Assembly (NCBI GenBank): GCA_015486785.1
Contig: WFQZ01000252.1
Span: forward strand, 1 to 20,438
Direction: 5' to 3'
DNA length: 20,438 nucleotides
Origin: Thermoflexales bacterium
GTDB taxonomy: Bacteria > Chloroflexota > Anaerolineae > B4-G1 > SLSP01
This document shows positions 5,874 to 12,214 of the stretch, one piece after another; positions within the stretch are counted from its first letter, which is position 1; each line of letters begins with the position of its first letter. A model generated the notes under the pieces. The model searched no databases. It saw nothing but the letters and a program-made list of their open reading frames with translations, and was not told the DNA's origin. The position numbers were made by a program, and so were the translations under genes.

Positions 5874-7091
5874 ATGGCTAAGGAGAAGTTTGAACGGACT
5901 AAGCCACACGTCAACGTTGGTACCATCGGTCACATTGACCACGGTAAGACCACTCTGACGGCGGCGATCACCCGCACGTTGTCTTTGAAGGGCTGGGCGG
6001 ACTATCGCCCCTACGATGATGTTGCGAAGGCTGACGCCAAGATGTTCCGCCGTGACTCGACCAAGATTTTGACCGTGGCGATCTCCCACGTGGAGTATGA
6101 GACTGAGAAGCGGCACTACGCTCACGTGGACTGCCCCGGTCACCGCGACTACATCAAGAACATGATCACCGGCGCGGCGCAGATGGATGGCGCGATCCTG
6201 GTGGTTTCGGCGGTTGATGGCCCGATGCCTCAAACCCGCGAGCACATCTTGTTGGCGCGGCAGGTTGAAGTCCCGGCTATCGTGGTCTATTTGAACAAGG
6301 TGGACTTGATGGACGACGAAGAGCTGTTGGAGCTGGTGGAGTTGGAGATCCGCGAGTTGCTGAGCAGCTACGGCTTCCCCGGCGACGAGACCCCCATCGT
6401 GCGTGGCTCCGCGTTGCAGGCTTTGAACTGCAAGAGCGATGATCCCGATGACCCGGCCTACGCTTCCATTTGGGAGCTGATGCGTGTGGTGGATGAATAC
6501 ATCCCGACGCCGGTGCGCGATTCGGAAAAGCCCTTCTTGATGCCGATTGAGGATGTGTTCTCCATCAAGGGGCGCGGTACGGTGGTCACGGGGCGTGTGG
6601 AGCGTGGTAAGATGACGCCCAATACCCCGGTGGAGATCGTGGGCTTGAACGAGAAGCCGCTCAAGACCGTGGTCACGTCAATGGAAATGTTCCACAAGAC
6701 GCTGGACTACGTTGAGGCAGGCGATAACGCCGGTTTGCTCTTGCGCGGTACGGGCAAGGACGAGGTGACCCGTGGTATGGTGGTCGCCAAGCCCGGTTCG
6801 ATCAATCCTCACCGCAAGTTCGAGGCCGAGGTTTACGTGTTGCGCAAGGATGAGGGCGGACGCCATAAGCCGTTCTTCAGCGGGTACAAGCCGCAGTTCT
6901 ACATCCGCACCATGGATGTGACCGGCCAAGTGACGCTGCAAGAGGGCGTGGAGATGGTGATGCCCGGCGACAACACCACGATGACCGTGGAACTGATCGT
7001 CCCGGTGGCGTTGGAGGAAGGCTCGCGCTTCGCTATCCGTGAAGGCGGGTTGACCGTCGGCGCAGGCGTGATCACGAAGATTTTGGAGTAA
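5874..7091 (+). CDS. tuf: Elongation factor Tu, with divergent switch I
   Basis: EF-Tu delivers aminoacyl-tRNA to the ribosomal A site. The 405-residue protein opens MAKEKFERTKPHVNVGTIGH. It has G1 GHIDHGKT (19-26), G3 DCPGH (86-90), G4 NKVD (141-144), G5 SAL (179-181), domain II GRGTVVTGRVERG (233-245) and a normal domain III ending FAIREGGLTVGAGVITKILE. Switch I (48-67) is aberrant: instead of a 15-residue DxIDNAPEEKARGIT-type loop it has 20 residues ending STKILT, so RG is replaced by KI, while T67 aligns with the Mg-binding Thr. Residue 91 after PGH is Arg, not Ala, as in archaeal and eukaryotic EF1A. S269 replaces the Gly equivalent to E. coli G257. The start has AAGGAGAG at 5859-5866. 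It lies 46 bases after fusA. Confidence 0.96.
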   Translation: MAKEKFERTKPHVNVGTIGHIDHGKTTLTAAITRTLSLKGWADYRPYDDVAKADAKMFRRDSTKILTVAISHVEYETEKRHYAHVDCPGHRDYIKNMITGAAQMDGAILVVSAVDGPMPQTREHILLARQVEVPAIVVYLNKVDLMDDEELLELVELEIRELLSSYGFPGDETPIVRGSALQALNCKSDDPDDPAYASIWELMRVVDEYIPTPVRDSEKPFLMPIEDVFSIKGRGTVVTGRVERGKMTPNTPVEIVGLNEKPLKTVVTSMEMFHKTLDYVEAGDNAGLLLRGTGKDEVTRGMVVAKPGSINPHRKFEAEVYVLRKDEGGRHKPFFSGYKPQFYIRTMDVTGQVTLQEGVEMVMPGDNTTMTVELIVPVALEEGSRFAIREGGLTVGAGVITKILE

Positions 7092-7098
7092 TTTGACC

Positions 7099-7135
7099 CA
7101 GATGAGTGAGAAAGAACTTCTCACTCATCTGTTTC
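7099..7135 (+). terminator. Hairpin between tuf and rpsJ (terminator or attenuator)
   Basis: A perfect 14-bp inverted repeat, CAGATGAGTGAGAA (7099-7112) with TTCTCACTCATCTG (7118-7131), has a five-base loop AGAAC. It is followed by only TTTCC, so the U-tract is weak. It starts seven bases after the tuf stop and ends 20 bases before rpsJ. It probably gives partial termination, lowering rpsJ and downstream transcripts relative to tuf, or protects the tuf 3' end. Confidence 0.6.
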
Positions 7136-7151
7136 CTGATACAGGTGGTGT

Positions 7152-7460
7152 ATGGCTAAACAACGTATTCGCATCCGGCTGAAGGGTTATGATCATCGGA
7201 TTTTGGATGAATCCGCACGGCGTATTGTCGAAGCAGCGGAACGCACCGGCTCCCGTGTCATCGGGCCGGTCCCCCTGCCGACGAAGATCGAGCGGTTTAC
7301 CGTACGGCGTTCCACCTTCATTGATAAGGACAGTCACGAACATTTCGAGATTCGCACTCACAAGCGGCTGATTGACATTCAAGAGCCGGATTCGAAGACG
7401 ATTGATACCCTGATGCGGTTGAATATGCCCGCCGGGGTTGATATCGAGATTAAGCTGTAA
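7152..7460 (+). CDS. rpsJ: 30S ribosomal protein S10
   Basis: S10 is a 30S head protein that also acts in NusB-dependent transcription antitermination. The 102-residue product is full length, starting MAKQRIRIRLKGYDHRILD and containing VIGPVPLPTKIERFTV (residues 36-51), the exposed-loop region after it, and HEHFEIRTHKRLIDI. The ATG follows an AGGTGGTG ribosome site (7143-7150). Unlike the common order, in which rpsJ is closely followed by rplC, this gene is set off by the tuf hairpin upstream and a 230-base structured gap downstream. Confidence 0.98.
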   Translation: MAKQRIRIRLKGYDHRILDESARRIVEAAERTGSRVIGPVPLPTKIERFTVRRSTFIDKDSHEHFEIRTHKRLIDIQEPDSKTIDTLMRLNMPAGVDIEIKL

Positions 7461-7503
7461 TCGCGGTTAAACGCCGGTTCGCGCCGGTGGTAACTTCGAA
7501 TTA

Positions 7504-7553
7504 CGCCCCCCTGGTTTTCACTGGCTGATTGCCGGTAGAAGGCCAGGGGGGCG
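7504..7553 (+). repeat. Long GC-rich hairpin between rpsJ and rplC
   Basis: CGCCCCCCTGG (7504-7514) pairs perfectly with CCAGGGGGGCG (7543-7553). Pairing continues inward: TTTTC (7515-7519) with GAAGG (7538-7542), then past one bulged A, ACTGGC (7520-7525) with GCCGGT (7531-7536) around the loop TGATT. That is about 22 pairs including three wobbles. No T-run follows, so it is not a textbook terminator. It could be a 3' stabiliser of the rpsJ message, a terminator needing extra factors, or part of a regulatory leader. Confidence 0.8.
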
Positions 7554-7654
7554 AGTGTGGGGAAAATCCTTTTGAAGGTGAACTTAGTTTGTTGATTCGG
7601 GATGATGAGGCGTTCCTGACGCCGACAGTCCCACAGGCTTGGCGGCCTGTCCAT

Positions 7655-7670
7655 TGTGATAATCCAAAGG
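7655..7670 (+). promoter_or_regulatory. Candidate extended -10 promoter before rplC
   Basis: TGT followed by GATAAT (7655-7663) resembles an extended -10, five of six to TATAAT. No good -35 is found at 15-18 bases. A start near 7670 would leave a leader of about 20 bases with AAGGAGG at 7680-7686. The evidence is weak, but it would explain how rplC and the genes after it escape the long hairpin. Confidence 0.35.
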
Positions 7671-7690
7671 CTGTCAAGTAAGGAGGTAAT

Positions 7691-8341
7691 ATGAAGGGTC
7701 TTTTAGGAAAGAAAGTCGGGATGACCCAGGTAATTCAGGAAAATGGTGATGTCGTTCCTGTGACGGTGATTGAGGCCGGGCCATGTTTTGTGACCCAGAT
7801 TCGCACCCCGGAAAGGGATGGCTATCGCGCTGTTCAATTGGGTTTCGGTGAGGTGAAGGATAAGCACTTGACCCAGGGCGAGCAGGGGCACCTGCATAAG
7901 GCTGCTGTGCCCAACCTGAAGTACCTGCGGGAGTTTCGGATTCGCGAAGGTGAGCAGTACGAGGTTGGACAGAAGGTGCTGGTAGACATTTTTGCAGCGG
8001 GGGAGCGGGTGGATGTGATCGCTAAGTCCAAAGGCCGTGGATTCGCGGGCGTGGTAAAGCGTCACGGGTTTGCCGGTGGCCCTCATACGCACGGTCAATC
8101 AGACCGCGAACGTGCTCCCGGCTCCATCGGGGCGTGTGCTTACCCCGGACGAGTGTGGAAGGGGAAGCGGATGCCGGGCCGGATGGGCGGCAAGCGCGTA
8201 ACCGTGGCGAATCTGGATGTGGTGGTCGTAGACCCGGCACGCAATCTTTTGGCCGTGCGGGGAAGTGTTCCCGGCCCCAATGGCGGCCTCGTGATGATTC
8301 GTGAGGCCCGTAAGCAACGGGTGCTGAAGGGAGGTAAGTAG
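7691..8341 (+). CDS. rplC: 50S ribosomal protein L3
   Basis: L3 is an early-assembling 50S protein whose loop reaches toward the peptidyl transferase centre. The 216-residue product starts MKGLLGKKVGMTQVI. Its central signature is SKGRGFAGVVKRHGFAGG (from residue 114), followed by APGSIGACAYPGRVWKGKRMPGRMGG. The ATG has a strong AAGGAGG ribosome site at 7680-7686. It opens the tightly packed block rplC-rplD-rplW-rplB with one base separating it from rplD. Where E. coli has the methylated Gln150 region (GSIGQNQTPG), this protein reads GSIGACAYPG, so that modification site is not obviously conserved. Confidence 0.98.
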   Translation: MKGLLGKKVGMTQVIQENGDVVPVTVIEAGPCFVTQIRTPERDGYRAVQLGFGEVKDKHLTQGEQGHLHKAAVPNLKYLREFRIREGEQYEVGQKVLVDIFAAGERVDVIAKSKGRGFAGVVKRHGFAGGPHTHGQSDRERAPGSIGACAYPGRVWKGKRMPGRMGGKRVTVANLDVVVVDPARNLLAVRGSVPGPNGGLVMIREARKQRVLKGGK

Positions 8342-8342
8342 A

Positions 8343-9002
8343 ATGCGTGTTCCCGTGATGAATATGCAGGGTGAACAGGTTAGTGAGATCGAATTGCGGG
8401 CGGACATCTTTGAAGCTCCGGTCAGCGTGCCGTTGATGCACCAGGCTTTGGTGCGCCAGTTGGCGAATGCCCGTTTGGGCACCCACAGCACCAAGACTCG
8501 TGGGGAGAACAACCGCACTAAGGCTAAGTGGTATCGCCAGAAGGGGACCGGTCGGGCGCGGCATGGCAGTCGCAATGCTCCGATCTTCGTGGGCGGCGGG
8601 ATCGCTCATGGCCCGAAACCGCGCAGCTACAAGCAGAAGATGCCGCGTAAGATGCGCCGTGGCGCGTTGCGTTCCGCGTTGACCGTGAAGGCTAAGGATC
8701 AGGAGATCGTTGTGGTGGATACGTTGACGATGGCCGCTCCTAAGACCAAGGAGATGGTGCAAGTGTTGCAAAATCTCTCGGCTGCGGAAGGCAAGACTTT
8801 GGTGTTGTTGGGAGAGCGCAACTTCCCGGTGGAGTACTCGGTGCGCAATATCCCCAATGCCCAGGTTCTGCGGGCGCATTACTTGAATATTCGGGATTTG
8901 CTGCGGGCGGACAAAGTGATTATGCCGCTGCAAGCACTCGAAGTTATCGAATCCATTTTGGGTAAGCAAGATGCGCGTGCTCAGGTAGAGGTGGGGGAGT
9001 GA
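8343..9002 (+). CDS. rplD: 50S ribosomal protein L4
   Basis: L4 binds 23S rRNA domain I and lines the nascent-peptide tunnel; in E. coli it also represses the S10 operon. The 219-residue protein carries the tunnel-loop signature KWYRQKGTGRARHGSRNAPIFVGGG (about residues 60-84), where macrolide-resistance changes occur; the loop looks wild type. The C-terminal part contains VVDTLTMAAPKTKEM and LLRADKVIMPLQALEVIESIL. Its ribosome site AGGGAGG (8329-8335) lies in the end of rplC, and only one base separates the genes, suggesting translational coupling. One base also separates it from rplW. Confidence 0.98.
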   Translation: MRVPVMNMQGEQVSEIELRADIFEAPVSVPLMHQALVRQLANARLGTHSTKTRGENNRTKAKWYRQKGTGRARHGSRNAPIFVGGGIAHGPKPRSYKQKMPRKMRRGALRSALTVKAKDQEIVVVDTLTMAAPKTKEMVQVLQNLSAAEGKTLVLLGERNFPVEYSVRNIPNAQVLRAHYLNIRDLLRADKVIMPLQALEVIESILGKQDARAQVEVGE

Positions 9003-9003
9003 T

Positions 9004-9291
9004 ATGGACGTTTATGATGTGATCATACGCCCGATTGTGACGGAGAAAAGCCTCACGTTGCGGGAAGATGGTAAGTACGTGTTTGAGGTACACCGTCGAG
9101 CCAACAAGATTCAAATTCGGAAGGCGGTTGAGTCAATCTACGGGGTCAAGGTGTCCTCGGTGAATGTCAGCAATATGCCGGCGAAGATCACCCGCACCCG
9201 TGGCCGCCGTCCGACGGTACGCCGCGCTGCGTGGAAGAAAGCTGTGGTGACGTTGGCTCCCGGTGAGCGGATTAAGGCATTGGAGGCATAA
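9004..9291 (+). CDS. rplW: 50S ribosomal protein L23
   Basis: L23 sits at the tunnel exit and docks trigger factor and SRP. The 95-residue product begins MDVYDVIIRPIVTEKSLTLRED and contains YVFEVHRRANKIQIRKAVESIYGVKVSSVNV (about residues 25-55), the family signature. The tail RTRGRRPTVRRAAWKKAVVTLAPGERI is typical. The rplD stop lies one base before the ATG, and rplB starts one base after the stop, so the four genes rplC to rplB form a coupled unit. The trigger-factor-binding Glu in the VTEK segment is present. Confidence 0.98.
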   Translation: MDVYDVIIRPIVTEKSLTLREDGKYVFEVHRRANKIQIRKAVESIYGVKVSSVNVSNMPAKITRTRGRRPTVRRAAWKKAVVTLAPGERIKALEA

Positions 9292-9292
9292 G

Positions 9293-10135
9293 ATGGGGAT
9301 TAAGAAATATCGTCCTACATCGCCGGGTCGTCGTGGGATGACCGGATATACATTTGAAGAGATTACGCGGAGCAAGCCGGAAAGAAAGTTGGTGCGGCCC
9401 TTGCGGCGCAAAGCCGGTCGGAATGCTCACGGTCGCATTACGGTGCGCCATCGCGGAGGCGGTCATGCGCGGAAGTATCGCGTGATTGATTTCCGACGTG
9501 ATAAGCACGACATCCCGGCACGGGTAGCATCTATTGAATACGATCCGAACCGCTCTTCGCGTATTGCTTTGTTGTACTACGCCGATGGCGAGAAGCGTTA
9601 CATCATCGCTCCGCTGGGCTTGAAAGTCAATGACGTGGTGCTCAGCTCATCCGAAGGGACCGAAATCCGCGTGGGGAACGCGATGCCGCTGGAGAAGATT
9701 CCGCTGGGCACGATGGTTCACAACGTGGAGTTGTACCCCGGACGCGGCGGTCAGATGGTGCGAGCGGCCGGCGCGGCGGCGCAGGTGCTGGCGAAGGAAG
9801 GAAATTACGTGACGTTGCGCTTGCCCAGCAGTGAAATGCGCATGGTACGCAAGGAGTGTATGGCGACCATCGGGCAAGTGGGGAACGTGGAACACGCTAA
9901 CGTGAAGTTGGGGAAGGCCGGACGCAAACGCTGGCTGGGCTGGCGTCCTGCGGTACGCGGCTCGGCGATGACGCCGCGCGACCACCCGCATGGCGGTGGT
10001 GAGGGGCGGTCGCCCATCGGTCTGCCGGGGCCAAAATCCCCCTGGGGTTGGTACACCTTGGGACGGAAAACCCGTCGCAATAAGGCTACCGATAAGTACA
10101 TTGTCCGCCGTCGTAAATCAGGTCGGCGTCGGTAA
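9293..10135 (+). CDS. rplB: 50S ribosomal protein L2
   Basis: L2 is one of the most conserved 50S proteins, needed for subunit association and peptidyl transferase activity. I place the start at ATG 9293 (MGIKKYRPTSPGRRG), giving 280 residues; an in-frame start at 9263 would overlap rplW and add 10 non-family residues. The hallmark motif is HPHGGGEGRSPIG (231-243), where His231 corresponds to the functionally important E. coli His229. The residues before it read MTPRD, where E. coli has MNPVD. RHRGGGHARKYR (52-63) and the Arg/Lys-rich tail are normal. It is followed by rpsS after 11 bases. Confidence 0.98.
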   Translation: MGIKKYRPTSPGRRGMTGYTFEEITRSKPERKLVRPLRRKAGRNAHGRITVRHRGGGHARKYRVIDFRRDKHDIPARVASIEYDPNRSSRIALLYYADGEKRYIIAPLGLKVNDVVLSSSEGTEIRVGNAMPLEKIPLGTMVHNVELYPGRGGQMVRAAGAAAQVLAKEGNYVTLRLPSSEMRMVRKECMATIGQVGNVEHANVKLGKAGRKRWLGWRPAVRGSAMTPRDHPHGGGEGRSPIGLPGPKSPWGWYTLGRKTRRNKATDKYIVRRRKSGRRR

Positions 10136-10146
10136 GGGAGGTCAAA

Positions 10147-10431
10147 ATGTCACGATCTTTGAAGAAAGGGCCGTTTATCGAGCCGAAGTTGCTCAAGAAA
10201 ATCGAGGATATGAATCGTTCCGGGCAAAAGCGGGTCATCCGCACCTGGTCTCGAGCGTCGGTTATTTTCCCCCAAATGGTGGGGCATACGATTGCGGTGC
10301 ACGATGGACGGCGACACGTGCCGATATACATCACGGAAAATATGGTGGGGCATCGTCTGGGTGAGTTCGCGCCCACTCGCACCTTCCGTGGGCACATCGT
10401 GAAAGAAAAGAAAGGCCGCGTGGGAGGGTAA
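10147..10431 (+). CDS. rpsS: 30S ribosomal protein S19
   Basis: S19 forms a complex with S13 in the 30S head and contacts the A-site tRNA region. The 94-residue product starts MSRSLKKGPFIEPKLLKKIE and contains RTWSRASVIFPQMVGHTIAVHDGRRHVPIYITENMVGHRLGEFAPTRTF, the complete family core. The ATG follows GGGAGG (10136-10141). It is separated by two bases from rplV, keeping the standard order rplB-rpsS-rplV-rpsC. Confidence 0.98.
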   Translation: MSRSLKKGPFIEPKLLKKIEDMNRSGQKRVIRTWSRASVIFPQMVGHTIAVHDGRRHVPIYITENMVGHRLGEFAPTRTFRGHIVKEKKGRVGG

Positions 10432-10433
10432 TT

Positions 10434-10793
10434 ATGTACGAAAGAGTTCAAGCTAAAGCCAGACATATCCCGATGACCCCGTTGAAAGTGCGGCGCGTGA
10501 TTGCTCCTTTTCGTGGGATGCAGGCCCAGGCGGCGTTGGACGCGCTGAAGTTCCTGCCCCATGCAGCCGCGCGTCCGGTCTACAAGCTGATCCGCTCGGC
10601 GATTGCCAATGCAGATGAGCTGGGGTTAGACGTGGACAGTCTGTACATTGCCGAATTACGGGCCGATGAAGGGCCGGGACGTGCTCCTGGTAAAGGTTGG
10701 CGGGCTAAGTGGGGCAGTCGAGGCCGCTATCGCCCGATTCGGAAGCGTTCATCGCACATTACCGTCGTTCTCGAAGAACGGCTGGAAGAGTAA
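10434..10793 (+). CDS. rplV: 50S ribosomal protein L22
   Basis: L22 lines the exit tunnel next to L4, its long beta-hairpin being a site of macrolide-resistance changes. The 119-residue product starts MYERVQAKARHIPMTPLKVRRVI, contains LKFLPHAAARPVYKLIRSAIANA (about residues 38-60), and ends RPIRKRSSHITVVLEERLEE. The hairpin segment reads DEGPGRAPGKGWRAKWGSRGRY, a little more Gly/Trp-rich than the common DEGPxxKRFRPRARGRA, but of similar length. The family assignment is secure. It ends 15 bases before rpsC. Confidence 0.97.
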   Translation: MYERVQAKARHIPMTPLKVRRVIAPFRGMQAQAALDALKFLPHAAARPVYKLIRSAIANADELGLDVDSLYIAELRADEGPGRAPGKGWRAKWGSRGRYRPIRKRSSHITVVLEERLEE

Positions 10794-10808
10794 GCTAGGA
10801 GGAGAGCC

Positions 10809-11528
10809 TTGGGTCGTAAAGTTCATCCTTACGGGTTCCGGCTGAAGGTCATTCGTGATTGGAAGTCACGTTGGTTTGCCGAAGGCCGCGAGTACGCGGA
10901 CTTGCTGAAGGAAGATCGGGAGATTCGTGAGCTGATCTACAGCGGGGTTTGGAAACGACCCCGCGAGGGAGAACGGGCCGGGTCCCGTCGCGCCCGCGAT
11001 AATCAGAGCAGCATTTCCCGGGTGGAAATTGAGCGATTCCCGCCGAATCAAGTTTCCATTGTCATCTGGACGGCGCGTCCGGGTGTGGTGATCGGACGGA
11101 AAGGGGATAACGTTAAAGAATTGCGTCAGCGCATCGAGCGACTTACCGGCGGCAAGCGGGTACACGTGGATGTGCAAGAGGTCGAACAGCCGGACCTGGA
11201 TGCAAAGCTGGTGGCGGAAAATATCGTGTCGCAATTGGAGCGGCGGATTTATCACAGCCGTGCTATGAAGCGAGCCGTGCGTCAAGCGATGCGCGAGGGC
11301 GCGGAAGGCATCAAAGTGATGTGCAGCGGGCGATTGTCCGGCTCCGAGATGGCGCGGCGGGAGTGGATTCGTGAGGGCCGTGTGCCTCTGCAGACCTTGC
11401 GGGCCGATATTGACTATGCTCAGGAAGAAGCGCTGACGACGTATGGGCGCATTGGGGTCAAGGTTTGGATCTACAAAGGAGAAATCCTGCCCCAAAAGTC
11501 CGCCTCGACCGGATCGGCCTCCAAGTAA
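10809..11528 (+). CDS. rpsC: 30S ribosomal protein S3 (TTG start)
   Basis: S3 lines the mRNA entry channel and has helicase-like activity with S4 and S5. The 239-residue product begins at TTG 10809 (read as Met, then GRKVHPYGFRLKVIRDWKSRW). The start is fixed by AGGAGG at 10797-10802, six bases upstream, and by the conserved GRKVHP opening; no ATG is available. The KH domain has PGVVIGRKGDNVKEL (91-105). The C-terminal half contains RAMKRAVRQAMREGAEGIKV and GRVPLQTLRADIDYAQEEALTTYGRIGVKVWIYKGEILP. Between IREL and SRVEIER, residues about 46-66 (WKRPREGERAGSRRARD and flanks) form a basic insertion of 15-20 residues not in E. coli S3. Confidence 0.97.
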   Translation: MGRKVHPYGFRLKVIRDWKSRWFAEGREYADLLKEDREIRELIYSGVWKRPREGERAGSRRARDNQSSISRVEIERFPPNQVSIVIWTARPGVVIGRKGDNVKELRQRIERLTGGKRVHVDVQEVEQPDLDAKLVAENIVSQLERRIYHSRAMKRAVRQAMREGAEGIKVMCSGRLSGSEMARREWIREGRVPLQTLRADIDYAQEEALTTYGRIGVKVWIYKGEILPQKSASTGSASK

Positions 11529-11545
11529 ATGAAGGAGACGAAATT

Positions 11546-11995
11546 ATGTTAATGCCGAAACGTGTTAAACATCGGATGCAGCATCGCGGGCGGATGAAGG
11601 GCAAGGCCAGCCGGGGCGTCAATGTCGACTTTGGCGACATCGGACTCCAAGCGTTGGAGCCGGCCTGGATCACCGCGCGACAGATCGAAGCCGCTCGCCG
11701 GGCTATTGTGCGGCATATGCGGCGGCGGGGAAAGTATTGGATTCGCATCTTCCCGGATAAGCCGGTGACGGCGAAACCTGCGGAGACCCGCATGGGGAAG
11801 GGGAAAGGCAGCGTTGAACAATGGGTAGCCGTGGTACGCCCCGGACGAGTGATGTTTGAAGTCAGCGGGGTATCGGAAGAAGTGGCTCGCGAGGCTTTGC
11901 GCCTGGCAGCGCACAAGTTGCCCATCAAAACGCAGGTCATTACTCGCCTGGAGGCGGGGGACTCCCAGGGAGACTCTGGGCAGACAGGAGAGTAG
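11546..11995 (+). CDS. rplP: 50S ribosomal protein L16
   Basis: L16 helps organise the A-site side of the 50S subunit. I choose ATG 11546 (MLMPKRVKHRMQHRGRMKGKASRG), giving 149 residues, because it matches the family start and follows GAAGGAGAC (11531-11539); a longer in-frame start at 11465 would lie inside rpsC. Signatures are LTARQIEAARRA-like ITARQIEAARRAIVRHMRR, WIRIFPDKPVTAKPAETRMGKGKGSVEQWVAVVRPG and REALRLAAHKLPIKT. The Arg hydroxylated in E. coli (R81) lies in the conserved TRMGKGKG segment. The last 12 residues (AGDSQGDSGQTGE region) extend past the usual end. It is followed by rpmC after three bases. Confidence 0.97.
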   Translation: MLMPKRVKHRMQHRGRMKGKASRGVNVDFGDIGLQALEPAWITARQIEAARRAIVRHMRRRGKYWIRIFPDKPVTAKPAETRMGKGKGSVEQWVAVVRPGRVMFEVSGVSEEVAREALRLAAHKLPIKTQVITRLEAGDSQGDSGQTGE

Positions 11996-11998
11996 AGC

Positions 11999-12214
11999 AT
12001 GAAAGCACAAGAATTGCGTGAATTGACAACGGAAGAATTGGAAGTGCGTTTGCAGGAGACCAAACGCGAACTGTTCAATCTTCGGCAGCTGTGGTACGCC
12101 GGAAGTTTGCAGGATCACAATCGGATGGGCTTTGTCCGCAAGGACATTGCCCGCATCAAGACCATCCTGCGAGAGCGTGAGCTGGCGATGATGGAAGAAG
12201 GAGGGACGGCATGA
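11999..12214 (+). CDS. rpmC: 50S ribosomal protein L29
   Basis: L29 is a small helical-hairpin protein at the tunnel exit, next to L23. The 71-residue product starts MKAQELRELTTEELEVRLQETKRELFNLR and has the second-helix signature VRKDIARIKTILRERE. Its length is typical. The stop overlaps the rpsQ start (ATGA, 12211-12214), indicating coupled translation, and rplP ends three bases upstream. Confidence 0.96.
   Translation: MKAQELRELTTEELEVRLQETKRELFNLRQLWYAGSLQDHNRMGFVRKDIARIKTILRERELAMMEEGGTA

Larger units (their letters stand above)
7461..7690 (+). promoter_or_regulatory. 230-base structured gap / leader upstream of rplC
   Basis: This is the longest non-coding stretch in the window. It holds a direct repeat CGCCGGT (twice within 7472-7488), a very long hairpin at 7504-7553, a small hairpin GGCGT/ACGCC (7609-7623), a hairpin ACAGGC/GCCTGT (7633-7650), and GACAG (7624-7628), which could pair with CTGTC (7671-7675) just before the rplC ribosome site. 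A candidate extended -10 is at 7655-7663. No ORF or tRNA is evident. In E. coli the S10 operon leader, bound by L4, lies before rpsJ; a functional counterpart located here is an inference. Confidence 0.5.

Noticed and set aside
6015..6074. Local frameshift explaining the odd EF-Tu loop
   Set aside because: Reading the other two plus frames gives early stops and no DNAPEEKARGIT-like residues, so a simple pair of compensating indels does not restore the consensus.
9263..9292. Longer start for rplB
   Set aside because: It would overlap the end of rplW and add ten residues unlike L2; ATG 9293 matches the family start.
11465..11545. Longer start for rplP inside rpsC
   Set aside because: The added residues do not match L16, and ATG 11546 has its own ribosome site.
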